From NCBI GenBank assembly GCA_964618075.1, contig CAZTZO010000025.1, positions 1-18,695 of the forward strand: 18,695 nucleotides of DNA. Reading direction: 5' to 3'. The notes under the pieces were generated by a model, which saw only the letters and a program-made list of their open reading frames with translations, was not told the origin of the DNA and ran no database searches. Within the stretch, counting starts at the first letter, position 1; each line of letters starts with the position of its first letter. The position numbers and the translations under genes are program-made. Shown piece by piece: positions 6,558 to 15,056 of this stretch. Source of the stretch: CAYTMY01 sp964618075 (GTDB lineage Bacteria > Bacillota > Clostridia > Eubacteriales > Anaerofustaceae).

Positions 6558-7454
6558 CTAACAAGTTTTCTTCATATATGACGCACGACTTTTTATAATG
6601 CCCCAGACGCTTATGGTAACGACCACAATTACAGCCCCGATCATTGCATACATGCCGGGAGCTTCACCGATAAAAATAAACACCCAAACCGGATTTAGTA
6701 TCGGCTCAAGCGCTCCGAGCAATGAACAAGTCAGCGGACTGCATGAATTTGCCGCAAGCGAGTACAAAATATACGGTATGCCCAGCTGGAATATTCCCAA
6801 CGCCAACAGGCTTACAATTGAAATCATATCAAACGAACAATGAGTAATAAACACGAAAGGAACGCCGACAATCGCAGCCAATGTGTGACCCATTAATATG
6901 CCGCTCATTTTCTCGTCTTTACCGGAATCTCCGCATGAAATAAATATCAGCGCAACAAACACACCTGCAAGCATGGCAATAATATTTCCCAACAAATGCC
7001 CTCCATCGAGCTTGTCGAAGAAAAACAAAGCAATGCCTCCCATAGTTAAAGCAACTGCCGCAATATCATAGCCAGAAAACCTCTGCTTTTTGTATACGGC
7101 AGAAAATAAAAGCACAAACATCGGGGAAGTAAACTGCAAAACGATTGCGTTTGCGGCACTCGTCAGCTTGTTTGCCACAACAAAGAACACGAACAGGCAG
7201 CACATATATATGCCGCTTCTGAGCGCCCTCTTTGTGAATGTAAATTTAAATTTTCCGCACAACATGTATATAAGCATGGTCATTGCGGCAATAAGGCTTC
7301 TGATTCCGACAATTGCCAGCGCATTGAAGGGAATTAGCTTAATAAATATCCCCCCGATGCTCCACAAAGCAGCGCACAACAGCATTTCGATGACGCCCTT
7401 TGTCTTGTTTTTATTGTTGCCTGCAGCATTGATAACCGCATTATCAGCATACAT
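6558..7454 (-). CDS. EamA/DMT-superfamily transporter
   Basis: A 298-residue protein with about ten hydrophobic helices in two EamA repeats. The first starts at residue 20 (VIEMLLCAALWSIGGIFIKL) and the second near 150 (LLGNIIAMLAGVFVALIFIS). The ALEPILNPVWVFIFIGEAPG stretch near residue 247-266 is the classic end of the second repeat, where an E-P/N-P motif precedes the ninth helix. Members are inner-membrane exporters of amino acids, metabolites or drugs; the substrate cannot be read from sequence. The ATG at 7454 follows AAAAAGGAA about ten bases away. The gene is flanked on both sides by palindromic repeats, the upstream copy ending where the ribosome site begins. It runs in the same direction as the tkt genes upstream, but a 183-bp repeat-filled gap separates them. 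Confidence 0.9.
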   Translation of the reverse strand: MYADNAVINAAGNNKNKTKGVIEMLLCAALWSIGGIFIKLIPFNALAIVGIRSLIAAMTMLIYMLCGKFKFTFTKRALRSGIYMCCLFVFFVVANKLTSAANAIVLQFTSPMFVLLFSAVYKKQRFSGYDIAAVALTMGGIALFFFDKLDGGHLLGNIIAMLAGVFVALIFISCGDSGKDEKMSGILMGHTLAAIVGVPFVFITHCSFDMISIVSLLALGIFQLGIPYILYSLAANSCSPLTCSLLGALEPILNPVWVFIFIGEAPGMYAMIGAVIVVVTISVWGIIKSRASYMKKTC

Positions 7455-7470
7455 CAGATTTTTATTCCTT

Positions 7471-7614
7471 TTTTCATTCTGACCCGGTCACTTTGCAAAA
7501 GTACAGGCATATGTATAGCATATTTTCAACCTGACCCGGTCACTTTGTAAAAAACACAGGCGCAAGTACATTGCATTCACAGTCTTTTTCAGCCTGACCC
7601 GGTCACATTGCAAA
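7471..7614 (-). repeat. Three palindromic repeat copies between tktC and the EamA gene
   Basis: Copies at 7471-7500, 7523-7552 and 7586-7614, with cores starting at 7480, 7532 and 7595 (spacing 52 and 63). On the minus strand the 7471-7500 copy is TTTTGCA, AAG, TGACCGGGTCA, GAA, TGAAAA, the commonest form. The linkers differ in sequence, yet the spacings still fall on the two preferred values. No separate terminator is seen after tktC. Confidence 0.9.
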
Positions 7615-7637
7615 AAACCTTTCATCCCTACAGACGT

Positions 7638-8570
7638 CTACAGCAGCTTTTTAACTTCCTCTGCAATTTTTTGCGCTGTCATTTCATAAGCTTGTAAAAC
7701 TTCTTCGGCTCTTCCGCTCTGTCCAAACCTTTCCATTACGGCAACCGCGCCGACCTTGCATGAGAGGCCTTCTTCACAGATATATCTGCATACTATGCTG
7801 TTGAGTCCTCCGTTTATACTGTGTTCCTCACACGTTAATATCCTTGTGGTCTTTTTCGCATAATTTATAAGCGTATCGACATCAAACGGCTTTATCGACG
7901 AAACGTTTATGACTGCCGCGTCGATACCTTCCTTTAATAACATTTCTCTTGCTTCAAGTGCCTTTGCGACCATTATCCCACAGGCAAATATTGCAGCGTC
8001 TTTACCGTCCTGACAAACAAAACTTTTGCCCGGAGTAAAGGTATAATCCTCGTCAAATACAGCGGGTTGAGCATTGCGCCCGAGACGAATATACACCGGC
8101 CCGTCAATTTCAGCTGCTGCCTTTACAGCCTCCTTCGCCTCTGTGTAATCCGCAGGGACAAATATTTTTATATTCGGCAGAGCATTCATTAAAGCAATGT
8201 CCTCAAGCGACTGGTGCGTTGCGCCGTCCTCTCCGACGGTTAATCCCGAATGCGTCATAGCCAGCTTTACGTTAAGCCCGGTATGGGCGATAAGATTTCT
8301 TATAGCGTCATAATTGCGCCCGGTACCGAATACGGCAAAGGTAGAAATAAACACCGTTTTGCCGCAGCTTGCCATACCTGCCGCCATACCGGTCATATTG
8401 TTTTCGGCTATACCCGCGTCAAAATGTCTTTCGGGAAACTTCTTTAAAAATACGCTTGTTTTCGTACTGCCCGCAAGATCCGCGGTGATAACGATTATAT
8501 CTTTATTTTCTTCTCCAAGCTCTGCTAATGCGTCGCCGTATGCTTCACGTGTCGATTTGTCGATTTTCAT
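7638..8570 (-). CDS. Transketolase, C-terminal subunit
   Basis: A 310-residue protein covering the pyrimidine-binding (Pyr) and C-terminal domains of transketolase. DIIVITADLAGSTKT, then FDAGIAENNMTGMAAGMA with the catalytic Glu that activates the thiamine ring, FISTFAVFGTGRNYDAIRN, and THSGLTVGEDGATHQSLEDIALM are standard. The C-terminal domain ends ...MERFGQSGRAEEVLQAY. With the N-terminal subunit it makes the split transketolase common in Clostridia and archaea, moving two-carbon units between ketose and aldose phosphates. The ATG at 8570 shares its first base with the TGA of the upstream gene (TGATG) and has GGAGG ten bases ahead; an in-frame TTG one codon earlier is also possible. Overlap implies coupled translation, fitting a 1:1 complex. 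Confidence 0.95.
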   Translation of the reverse strand: MKIDKSTREAYGDALAELGEENKDIIVITADLAGSTKTSVFLKKFPERHFDAGIAENNMTGMAAGMASCGKTVFISTFAVFGTGRNYDAIRNLIAHTGLNVKLAMTHSGLTVGEDGATHQSLEDIALMNALPNIKIFVPADYTEAKEAVKAAAEIDGPVYIRLGRNAQPAVFDEDYTFTPGKSFVCQDGKDAAIFACGIMVAKALEAREMLLKEGIDAAVINVSSIKPFDVDTLINYAKKTTRILTCEEHSINGGLNSIVCRYICEEGLSCKVGAVAVMERFGQSGRAEEVLQAYEMTAQKIAEEVKKLL

Positions 8571-9385
8571 CAATTTTCACCTCCGCATATTTCTTTGAGA
8601 GCTTTTTCTCTTTGCTCCTCATTAGGTGCGCTGCCGTGCCACGAAGCGTCATTTTCCATAAAGGATACTCCCTTGCCCTTAACTGTCTTTGCGATTATAC
8701 ACGTCGGTTTACCTTTAACAGTTAAAGCTTCTTTATAAGCATTTCTCAATGCATTAATATCGTGCCCGTCGACGTTTATAACGTAAAAACCGAAGGCAGA
8801 AAGCTTTTCATCTATCGGATAAGGATTCATCACATCGCTTATATCTCCGTCTATCTGCAAATTGTTATTGTCGATAATGACGGTCAGATTATCCAGTTTG
8901 AAGTGACTTGCGGACATAAATGCCTCCCAAACGCTGCCCTCCTGTATTTCGCCGTCACCCAAAAGAGTATATGTATGGTAGCTTTTATTATCTATTTTTG
9001 CAGATAACGCCATTCCCACAGCCGCACAAACTCCAAGACCCAGTGAGCCGCTTGACATATCGACTCCCTCCAGTCTGTTCATATCGGGGTGTCCCTGTAA
9101 CCTACTGCCTAATTTACGAAAGGTTTTAAGCTCCTGTTTTGGGAATGCTCCTTTTTCACACAGCACTGCGTAATAAAGAGCCGAAGCATGTCCCTTGCTT
9201 AAAACAAACCTGTCGCGTAAAGGGTCGCTAAAGGAGGGAATATTCATAAATTCAAAGTACAACACGCTTAATATTTCCGCTGCCGACAGCGCTCCTCCCG
9301 GGTGTCCGCTTTTAGCCTCTGCGACTTCGTTTATAATATCGCACCGAACCGCTTTGATTATTTCTTCAAGTTGTTTTGTTTCCAT
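8570..9385 (-). CDS. Transketolase, N-terminal (thiamine diphosphate-binding) subunit
   Basis: A 271-residue protein equal to the PP domain of transketolase. AEAKSGHPGG (His 28), VLSKGHASALYY (His 66), and LQGHPD (His 99) are active-site histidines. The ThDP/Mg motif runs from GDGEIQEG at 143-150 to IIDNNNLQIDG near 168-178. It needs the Pyr-domain partner encoded immediately downstream. The ATG at 9385 is two bases past the prs stop codon, and its GAGGA ribosome site lies inside the last codons of prs, so translation is coupled to prs. Non-oxidative pentose phosphate chemistry yields ribose 5-phosphate, the substrate of Prs, which gives the gene order metabolic sense. Confidence 0.95.
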   Translation of the reverse strand: METKQLEEIIKAVRCDIINEVAEAKSGHPGGALSAAEILSVLYFEFMNIPSFSDPLRDRFVLSKGHASALYYAVLCEKGAFPKQELKTFRKLGSRLQGHPDMNRLEGVDMSSGSLGLGVCAAVGMALSAKIDNKSYHTYTLLGDGEIQEGSVWEAFMSASHFKLDNLTVIIDNNNLQIDGDISDVMNPYPIDEKLSAFGFYVINVDGHDINALRNAYKEALTVKGKPTCIIAKTVKGKGVSFMENDASWHGSAPNEEQREKALKEICGGEN

Positions 9386-9387
9386 TA

Positions 9388-10350
9388 TTATTCCTCATAC
9401 TCAAATATTATACTTACGCTCTTTCCGTCATGTATGCGGGATATAGCCTTTGCAAGCAGACTTGCTATGCTTACGACCTCTATCTTATCTATCATTTTTT
9501 CATCACCCAAGGGCACTGTATTTGTACAGACAAACTTTTCTATGGGGCAGTTCGTAAGGCGCTCGATTGCCGGGCCGGAAAGTAAAGCGTGAGTACACGC
9601 GGCATATATTTTATTGGCACCGAGCTGTTTTAATGCTTCCGCAGCACCCACGAGAGTTCCTGCCGTGTCCGCCATATCGTCTATCATTATTACGTCCCTG
9701 TTTTTTACATCGCCTATTACGTTAAGTATTTCGGCTACGTTTTGCTTCGGGCGGCGTTTGTCTATTATTGCCAGAGGTACTCCGAGACGCCTTGCAAGAG
9801 AACGCGAGCGTTTGACCGAACCGACGTCAGGCGATACGACAGTTAAGTTGTCCAAATCAAAATTATGAGATACGATATAATCTGCCATTAGCGGCAGTGC
9901 CTTTAATCTGTCAAAGGGAATATCGAAAAAGCCCTGTATCTGGTCGGCGTGTATATCGACGGTAATAACTCTGTCCGCGCCAGCTTCCGTAATCATATTC
10001 GCAACGAGCTTTGCCGTTATCGGCACGCGCGATTTGTCCTTCCTGTCCTGTCTGGAATATCCGTAATACGGTATAACGGCGTTTATTCTTGCGGCGGAAG
10101 CCCTCCTGAGAGCGTCTATAATGATAAGAAGCTCCATAAGGTTCTCGTTTACGGGAGAGCATGTCGGCTGAATGATAAACACATCCTTGCCTCGCACCGT
10201 TTCCAAAATACGAACGTAGGTTTCTCCGTCCGCAAAGTGCTTGATCTCCATTGAGCAAAGAGGTATATCGAGCAGATTCGATATTTCCTTTGAAAGCTCC
10301 GGGTTTGATGTTCCTCCGATGAGTACGATGTTGGAATAATTGCCGTCCAT
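9388..10350 (-). CDS. prs: Ribose-phosphate pyrophosphokinase (PRPP synthetase)
   Basis: A 320-residue protein, the usual length for class I enzymes. It converts ribose 5-phosphate and ATP to PRPP for nucleotide, histidine and tryptophan synthesis in the cytoplasm. Visible features are the FADGETYVRI strand near 40-49, IIQPTCSPVNENLMELL with the flexible ATP-site region, IPYYGYSRQDRKDKSR near 95-110, ITVDIHADQIQGFF near 130-143, and the PRPP-binding loop VIMIDDMADTAGT near 220-232; position DM-A-DT replaces the more common DM-I-DT, a mild change. The start at 10350 follows a modest AAGGCGG about twelve bases upstream. It lies 57 nt after glmU on the same strand, the arrangement also known from Bacillus (gcaD/glmU-prs). 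Confidence 0.97.
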   Translation of the reverse strand: MDGNYSNIVLIGGTSNPELSKEISNLLDIPLCSMEIKHFADGETYVRILETVRGKDVFIIQPTCSPVNENLMELLIIIDALRRASAARINAVIPYYGYSRQDRKDKSRVPITAKLVANMITEAGADRVITVDIHADQIQGFFDIPFDRLKALPLMADYIVSHNFDLDNLTVVSPDVGSVKRSRSLARRLGVPLAIIDKRRPKQNVAEILNVIGDVKNRDVIMIDDMADTAGTLVGAAEALKQLGANKIYAACTHALLSGPAIERLTNCPIEKFVCTNTVPLGDEKMIDKIEVVSIASLLAKAISRIHDGKSVSIIFEYEE

Positions 10351-10407
10351 AGTGTTTTCTTACCGCCTTGTTTATTTATATTATTTGTCTTTAACGAATC
10401 AGTTAAT

Positions 10408-11763
10408 TTACTTTTTTTGTTTGAGCAAAGCCTTATTTAGCTTGACGGGTTTTGAGCGTTCGATTATAAACGCGTCCTTTTCGATGTTTTTGCTCACCGT
10501 TGAGCCTGCCGCAATAAAAGCTCCGTTTTCTATTTCAATCGGTGCTATCATGTTGACGTTGCAGCCGATAAATACGTCGTCGCCTATTTGTGTATGGTAT
10601 TTATTCACTCCGTCATAGTTTGCCACGACAGAGCCGCAGCCGAAGTTGCACCTTTCACCCACGCTTGCGTCTCCGACATAGCTCAGGTGAGGCACCTTTG
10701 AATTTTTTCCGATACTTGCGTTTTTCGTTTCCGCAAAGCTGCCGATTTTTGTATTGTCGGATAAATTCGTTCCCTTGCGAAGGTGGCTAAACGGGCCGAT
10801 ATTGCAGCCGCTTGCAATAACGCTATCCTCAATAACCGCAGTGTCTATAACATTGTCGCTGCCGATTTCCGATGAGGATATAAACGAAGAGCGAATAATA
10901 TTGTTGTTCTTAACAGACGAGCCTGATGTAATGGTGGTATTCGGGTATATCGTGCAGCCTTCTCCTATTTGTACATTTCTGTCTATATAGGTTGTGGCGG
11001 AATCTATCATTCTAACCGAACTTTTTACCATAAGCTCACGATTTATCTTCTTTCGCATTGCGCTCTCACACAAGTACAAGTCGTAACGATCGTTTGCTCC
11101 CAAAACCACGTCGGGATTATTTACGCAATACGCTCCGATCCTCCAGCCCTTACTTTTAAATATTTCCACGCTGTCGGTTAAGTAGTATTCGCCCTGTGCG
11201 TTATTGTTGTCTATCTCACAAAGCGCCTGTTTGAGCTTTCCCGAAGAAAATATCATCGTGCCTGAGTTTATCTCATTTATTAACAGCTCTTCTCCACTTG
11301 CGTCCTTATATTCAGTTATACGTTTAAATTCATTGTTTTCACGAATTATTCTGCCGTATTGGACAGGGTCGTCAAGCACAGCCGAAAGAACGCACATATC
11401 CAGAGAGTTGGTAAAATAATAATCAATAAGCGCGGTTATACTTACACTATCAACAAGGGGAGCATCGCCGCACAACACTAAAACGGGTTCGTCGTCGTCC
11501 TTAAAAAAATCATTTGCGCTATAAACGGCGTTTGCCGTCCCAAGCTGCTCGTGCTGCTCATAAAAGGTAACGCTATCACCTAAACAAGCTTTTATCATCT
11601 CACCCTTATAGCCTGTGACTACGGCGATATTATTTATATTCGCCTCACGTGCATTTTGCACAACGTGCTCAATAAGTGTTTGTCCGCATATTTTGAAAAG
11701 CACCTTGGGCATAGACGAGTTCATTCGTTTACCCTTGCCGCCTGCTAATATAACAGCCTTCAT
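10408..11763 (-). CDS. glmU: Bifunctional UDP-GlcNAc pyrophosphorylase / GlcN-1-P acetyltransferase
   Basis: A 451-residue protein, full length for GlmU. The N-terminal uridylyltransferase has the signature LAGGKGKRMNSSMPKVL at residues 6-22, EQLGTANAVYSA near 70-81 and a VLCGDAPL Mg-binding stretch near 96-103. From about residue 250 a left-handed beta-helix of hexapeptide repeats (IGEGCTIYPNTTI, IGPFSHLRKGTNL, IGSFAETKNASIGKN, SYVGDASVGERCNFGCG) forms the acetyl-CoA-dependent domain. It provides UDP-GlcNAc for peptidoglycan and other glycans. The start at 11763 has AAAGGAAG about ten bases upstream. It is the first gene of a four-gene operon and is transcribed divergently from spoIIE, with 276 bp between them. 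Confidence 0.97.
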   Translation of the reverse strand: MKAVILAGGKGKRMNSSMPKVLFKICGQTLIEHVVQNAREANINNIAVVTGYKGEMIKACLGDSVTFYEQHEQLGTANAVYSANDFFKDDDEPVLVLCGDAPLVDSVSITALIDYYFTNSLDMCVLSAVLDDPVQYGRIIRENNEFKRITEYKDASGEELLINEINSGTMIFSSGKLKQALCEIDNNNAQGEYYLTDSVEIFKSKGWRIGAYCVNNPDVVLGANDRYDLYLCESAMRKKINRELMVKSSVRMIDSATTYIDRNVQIGEGCTIYPNTTITSGSSVKNNNIIRSSFISSSEIGSDNVIDTAVIEDSVIASGCNIGPFSHLRKGTNLSDNTKIGSFAETKNASIGKNSKVPHLSYVGDASVGERCNFGCGSVVANYDGVNKYHTQIGDDVFIGCNVNMIAPIEIENGAFIAAGSTVSKNIEKDAFIIERSKPVKLNKALLKQKK

Positions 11764-11829
11764 GCTTGATATGCTTCCTTTCCGCTTACGCTGTTTTCTT
11801 ATATTTCACACTGATAAGCATACAGATTT

Positions 11830-11835
11830 ATTATA
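11830..11835 (-). promoter_or_regulatory. -10 element of the glmU operon promoter
   Basis: TATAAT on the minus strand, 66 nt before the glmU ATG. The -35 at 17-bp spacing is poor (GTAATT-like), so this is a partial match. It lies in the 276-bp glmU/spoIIE intergenic region, which shows no repeat copy and no other gene. Confidence 0.45.
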
Positions 11836-11978
11836 CACAAAAGCATCGCCGAATTACAGCCTCTTTTTAGGAATATTAAAGGAAATAGAAATATTTTTTA
11901 TAAGGTTTTAATATTAAGATTAATCATTTGAATTTTGCTTGTATATTCTTTCGTTTTTGTGCACACAGAAAGCTTTTT

Positions 11979-12009
11979 TTGACAATAATTTTGTCAGAAG
12001 GCTGATAAT
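11979..12009 (+). promoter_or_regulatory. spoIIE promoter region with overlapping inverted repeat
   Basis: TTGACA at 11979-11984 and GATAAT at 12004-12009 are separated by 19 bp, longer than the normal 17. Bacillus subtilis spoIIE also has an over-long spacer and is activated by Spo0A. TTGACAA and TTGTCAG (11979-11997) form an inverted repeat with a five-base centre. TTTGACA is one base from the reverse-complement Spo0A box TTCGACA. A GGGGG run at 12023-12027 is the ribosome site for the ATG at 12040. The Spo0A reading is an inference. Confidence 0.5.
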
Positions 12010-12039
12010 ATTTGAAAAAAACGGGGGTTATTTAAAGCT

Positions 12040-14538
12040 ATGGAGCGACTGAAACCGCACATTGCGGCTATTATACCGATGATGACAACGTTAGGCGAAA
12101 AAATAAAAAAAACCTTTTTGTCGGCGGGCGATTTTTTTGCAAGGTGCCCGGGTCAGAATGAAAAAGGACATGAGAAGAGTGCAAACTTCACTTCACGGCT
12201 GATTAACGAACGAGCCTTTCGCATCCGTCTGAAGCCAAGAAGCCAACCGATTGATATTCAAGCTCTGCTTAAGGCGCTGTGTGCTTCGTTTATAGGCTTT
12301 TTCCTTGCCGTACCCTGCGCCTTCGGTGAGATATATCCCTTTGCAATGGCATATGTCGCTTTTTGCGTTTATCGCTTTTCTTATTTTACGGGTATTTTAG
12401 CAGGAATTGCCGTTTGTGCTTCTTTGTTTGTTTTTGCCGGAGTTGGACAAGCCTTTAGCGCACTCGGCGTAATGGCAAGCGTAGTCGTCTACAAAAAAAT
12501 GTCCAAAACAAATCCTGACAAAATAAAAATAAGTCTGATAGCATTTGGCGCTTCTTTAAGCTTCGGGGGGATAGCGCGCATAATAACAGGCGCCGATATT
12601 ATCGGTCTTCTTATGACATTTGCAAACGCTTCTGTGTGTCTGGCGATAACCCCCGCCTTCATAAGCGGCTTCGGAGCCATAGAAAATGCACCATACAAGA
12701 AAAGCTACACCTCAGGCGATGTGATATTGATAAGCATTTGTATATGTGCGGTTATTTCGGGATTCATTAAAATAGCTCCGTTTAATATAAGTATATCTTT
12801 TATCCTGTTTTGCGCTTACATACTTATAGGAGGATTTTGCTTTACGCCGGGCATATGTCTGTCGGGTGCTGTTCTTTCCTCGGGAGCGATGTGCTTATTC
12901 AGCTCGTATGAATTTTCATATATGGGCTTGTTTGCGATATGTGCCTTGATATGCGTTTTGACAAGCTCACTTAATAAATATGTATGCGCACTTTCCTTTG
13001 TGGCGGCGGTTTCGCTGGGAAGTGCCTTGATTGGACAAAACGAAGTACTTTATGAAACAATATGCGCTTGTATCGGAGCTGTTATTTTTCTATTGTCTAG
13101 CGGCTATATAACAAAAAAAGCCCAAGAGATGAAATGCTTCGAGGATTCTTCGAGCTTATTTCTTAACGAGACACTCAGGAGCGTTATAAGAGAGGAAATG
13201 CTCTCGCAGCGCGAAATGCTCTCTGAAATGGCAAAAAATATTACACGCACCTCAAAGCAGGCTCCCGATAAAAACGAAACCGTCAACAAGATATGCCGCA
13301 TGATATCCTCCGATGTGTGCCCGGGATGTCCGTCTTATGCGAGCTGCTGGACAAGCTCTCCTGCTTATACATACGAAGCGTTTGCAGAAACTATACGTCT
13401 TATTATGAGGGAATCTTTTGTTTCATACGACAAGCTGCCCAAGGAGTTTTATGCACGATGCGCCAAAAGCAGAATGATGTTTAAAATGATATGCTACATA
13501 TACGATTCCTTCAAGCTTACCCAGGACTGCAAGAGAAAACTATCGGGCATGAAATCCATAGTCGAACATCAGTTTTCGCACCTTTCCTCAACACTTGAAA
13601 AGCTGTATTCGCGCCTATCGGACGGTTTATATATTGATGCGAAGGAAGCCGCCTTTGCGCAAAGCGAGCTTGAAAACTGCGCAATAAAGATTGACGGGCT
13701 GTATATTATCGAGGACTTTAACAAGAAAAAGCGCGTATTTTTGCATACGAGCGAGCCTCTGTGTGAAGATATATTATCTCGCGAGATACCCAGAGTCTTA
13801 AGCTCATCGCTTGCAGGGGAGCTAATATACGACTACTGCTCTTCTCCTATAACAACGCAAAACGGTTTTTGCTATATTTACAGGGAGGAATATCCCTTCA
13901 GGCTTTCCTGTGGCTTTGCAAGCTGCAAGAAAAACAAAACCGACTTTTCCGGCGACAACAACACGAACACGATACTTTCAAACGGAATACATGCCGTGGC
14001 GATATGCGACGGTATGGGCAGCGGAATAGAAGCCTCAAAGCAGTCGGAAAGAGTTTTAGATATGCTTGAGGTACTCCTTAACGCAGGCTTTGACGAAACC
14101 AAGGCAATCGATATGATAAATTCCGTTTTGGTGCTTGACGATTCTATAGAAATATCCGCCGCTCTTGATCTGTTTTTGTTTGACCTTAACAATGGTATAG
14201 GAGAATTTGTGAAGGCGGGAGCGTGTGCTTCATATATAAAGAGGGGAAAAGAAACGATAAAGGTTTCATATGACACTTTGCCTATGGGAATACTCGATGA
14301 AACGCACATACATAAGGGAATACAGAAATTTGCAAAGGGTGATTACGTCTACTTTATGTCGGACGGGTTCTTTGAGTCTGTCGGAAACGATGAAACTTAC
14401 GTGCGCTCGTCTCTTATAAAGCACAGCTACAGAAATCCGCAAAAAGTGGCAGACGCTATTTTTAACGACGCATTAACGATGGCAGGCAACGTCGCTAAGG
14501 ACGATGTGAGCGTTATGGTGGTGAAGGTAAGGCAGTAG
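12040..14538 (+). CDS. spoIIE: Stage II sporulation protein E (membrane PP2C-type phosphatase)
   Basis: An 832-residue protein, the normal SpoIIE length. Residues 1-70 are a cytoplasmic basic tail; about ten hydrophobic helices run from about 72 to 357; a central region follows, with the family cysteine motif DVCPGCPSYASCW near 424-436. The PP2C domain starts near 630: ICDGMGSGIEAS (metal-binding Asp, near 654), PMGILDE, YFMSDGFFES near 771, and KDDVSVMVV near 819. In sporulating Firmicutes SpoIIE dephosphorylates SpoIIAA to release sigma F in the forespore and works with FtsZ in asymmetric division. It is monocistronic and divergent from glmU. Oddity: residues 32-42 are encoded by a copy of the palindromic intergenic repeat, inserted in frame in the tail. 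The start at 12040 has a G-rich ribosome site, but a later start cannot be wholly excluded. Confidence 0.95.
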   Translation: MERLKPHIAAIIPMMTTLGEKIKKTFLSAGDFFARCPGQNEKGHEKSANFTSRLINERAFRIRLKPRSQPIDIQALLKALCASFIGFFLAVPCAFGEIYPFAMAYVAFCVYRFSYFTGILAGIAVCASLFVFAGVGQAFSALGVMASVVVYKKMSKTNPDKIKISLIAFGASLSFGGIARIITGADIIGLLMTFANASVCLAITPAFISGFGAIENAPYKKSYTSGDVILISICICAVISGFIKIAPFNISISFILFCAYILIGGFCFTPGICLSGAVLSSGAMCLFSSYEFSYMGLFAICALICVLTSSLNKYVCALSFVAAVSLGSALIGQNEVLYETICACIGAVIFLLSSGYITKKAQEMKCFEDSSSLFLNETLRSVIREEMLSQREMLSEMAKNITRTSKQAPDKNETVNKICRMISSDVCPGCPSYASCWTSSPAYTYEAFAETIRLIMRESFVSYDKLPKEFYARCAKSRMMFKMICYIYDSFKLTQDCKRKLSGMKSIVEHQFSHLSSTLEKLYSRLSDGLYIDAKEAAFAQSELENCAIKIDGLYIIEDFNKKKRVFLHTSEPLCEDILSREIPRVLSSSLAGELIYDYCSSPITTQNGFCYIYREEYPFRLSCGFASCKKNKTDFSGDNNTNTILSNGIHAVAICDGMGSGIEASKQSERVLDMLEVLLNAGFDETKAIDMINSVLVLDDSIEISAALDLFLFDLNNGIGEFVKAGACASYIKRGKETIKVSYDTLPMGILDETHIHKGIQKFAKGDYVYFMSDGFFESVGNDETYVRSSLIKHSYRNPQKVADAIFNDALTMAGNVAKDDVSVMVVKVRQ
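12135..12165 (+). repeat. Palindromic repeat copy inside the spoIIE coding sequence
   Basis: TTTTGCA, AGG, core TGCCCGGGTCA, GAA, TGAAAAA, followed by ggac as in array A. It encodes FFARCPGQNEK. The core differs from consensus at one base, A to C, at 12147. In this frame the consensus core would read TGA at codon 36; here the codon is TGC (Cys). Confidence 0.9.
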
Positions 14539-14542
14539 GGTT

Positions 14543-14934
14543 TTTTGCAAGGTGACCGGGTCAGAATGAAAATAGGCTGCCCGTGTGCCTGCTCTTTTGC
14601 AAAGTGACCGGGTCAGAATGAAAATAGGCTGCCCGTGTACCTGCTCTTTTGCAAGGTGACCGGGTCAGAATGAAAATAGGCTGCCCGCGTGCCTGCTTTT
14701 TTGCAAAGTGACCGGGTCAGAATGAAAAACGCTATCCATGTGCTTGTACTTTTTGCAAAGTGACCGGGTCAGAATGAAAAACGCTATCCATGTGCTTGTA
14801 CTTTTTGCAAAGTGACTGGGTCAGAATGCAAAACGCTGCACGTATTTCTGCTTTTTTGCAAAGTGACCGGGTCAGAATGCAAAACGCTGTCCGTGTACCT
14901 GCTTTTTGCAATGTGACCGGGTCAGAATGTAAAA
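14543..14934 (+). repeat. Array B: eight palindromic repeats with 50-52-bp period
   Basis: Copies start at 14543, 14595, 14647, 14699, 14751, 14803, 14854 and 14904; core spacings are 52, 52, 52, 52, 52, 51 and 50. The first lies four bases after the spoIIE stop. The linkers fall into families: three similar to taggctgcccgtgt.cctgct, two identical acgctatccatgtgcttgt, and two of type cgct(g)...gcttttt. Similar linkers show growth by unit duplication. The sixth copy has core TGACTGGGTCA. Compared with array A, each unit lacks about ten bases in the linker. The array occupies almost the whole gap between spoIIE and the MATE promoter; there is no separate spoIIE terminator that I can see. Confidence 0.93.
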
Positions 14935-14952
14935 ACATGAAAAACCCCTCCC

Positions 14953-14981
14953 TTGACATTATATAAAAAGCCTCCTATAAT
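14953..14981 (+). promoter_or_regulatory. Perfect consensus SigA promoter of the MATE gene
   Basis: TTGACA at 14953-14958, a 17-bp spacer and TATAAT at 14976-14981 match consensus at every position. The start would be near 14988 (inside cagtactg), leaving a leader of about 70 nt. It begins 19 bp after the last copy of array B. Confidence 0.85.
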
Positions 14982-15056
14982 ACAGTACTGCGTTATTGTG
15001 CGCTTTTTTGTTATCTAACCAAATAAGCAAGATAAAAGTATTATGTGAGGCAGACT

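Noticed and set aside
7626..7640. Palindrome AGACGTCT at the tktC stop as a terminator
   Set aside because: Only eight bases pair, flanking bases do not extend the stem, and the T-run is distant.
13878..14309. 143-codon minus-strand frame antisense to the spoIIE PP2C domain
   Set aside because: Shadow of a strongly conserved coding region in the other strand.
14732..14959. Minus-strand open frames through the repeats (also 740-970 and 18442-18642) with recurring SDPVTLQK and LTRSLCKK peptides
   Set aside because: They are translations of the non-coding palindromic repeats in alternating frames, with no ribosome site and no conserved domain.
15045..15056. Longer MATE start at GTG 15045
   Set aside because: No ribosome site upstream of it, while GAGG just inside it suits GTG 15057 or 15060.
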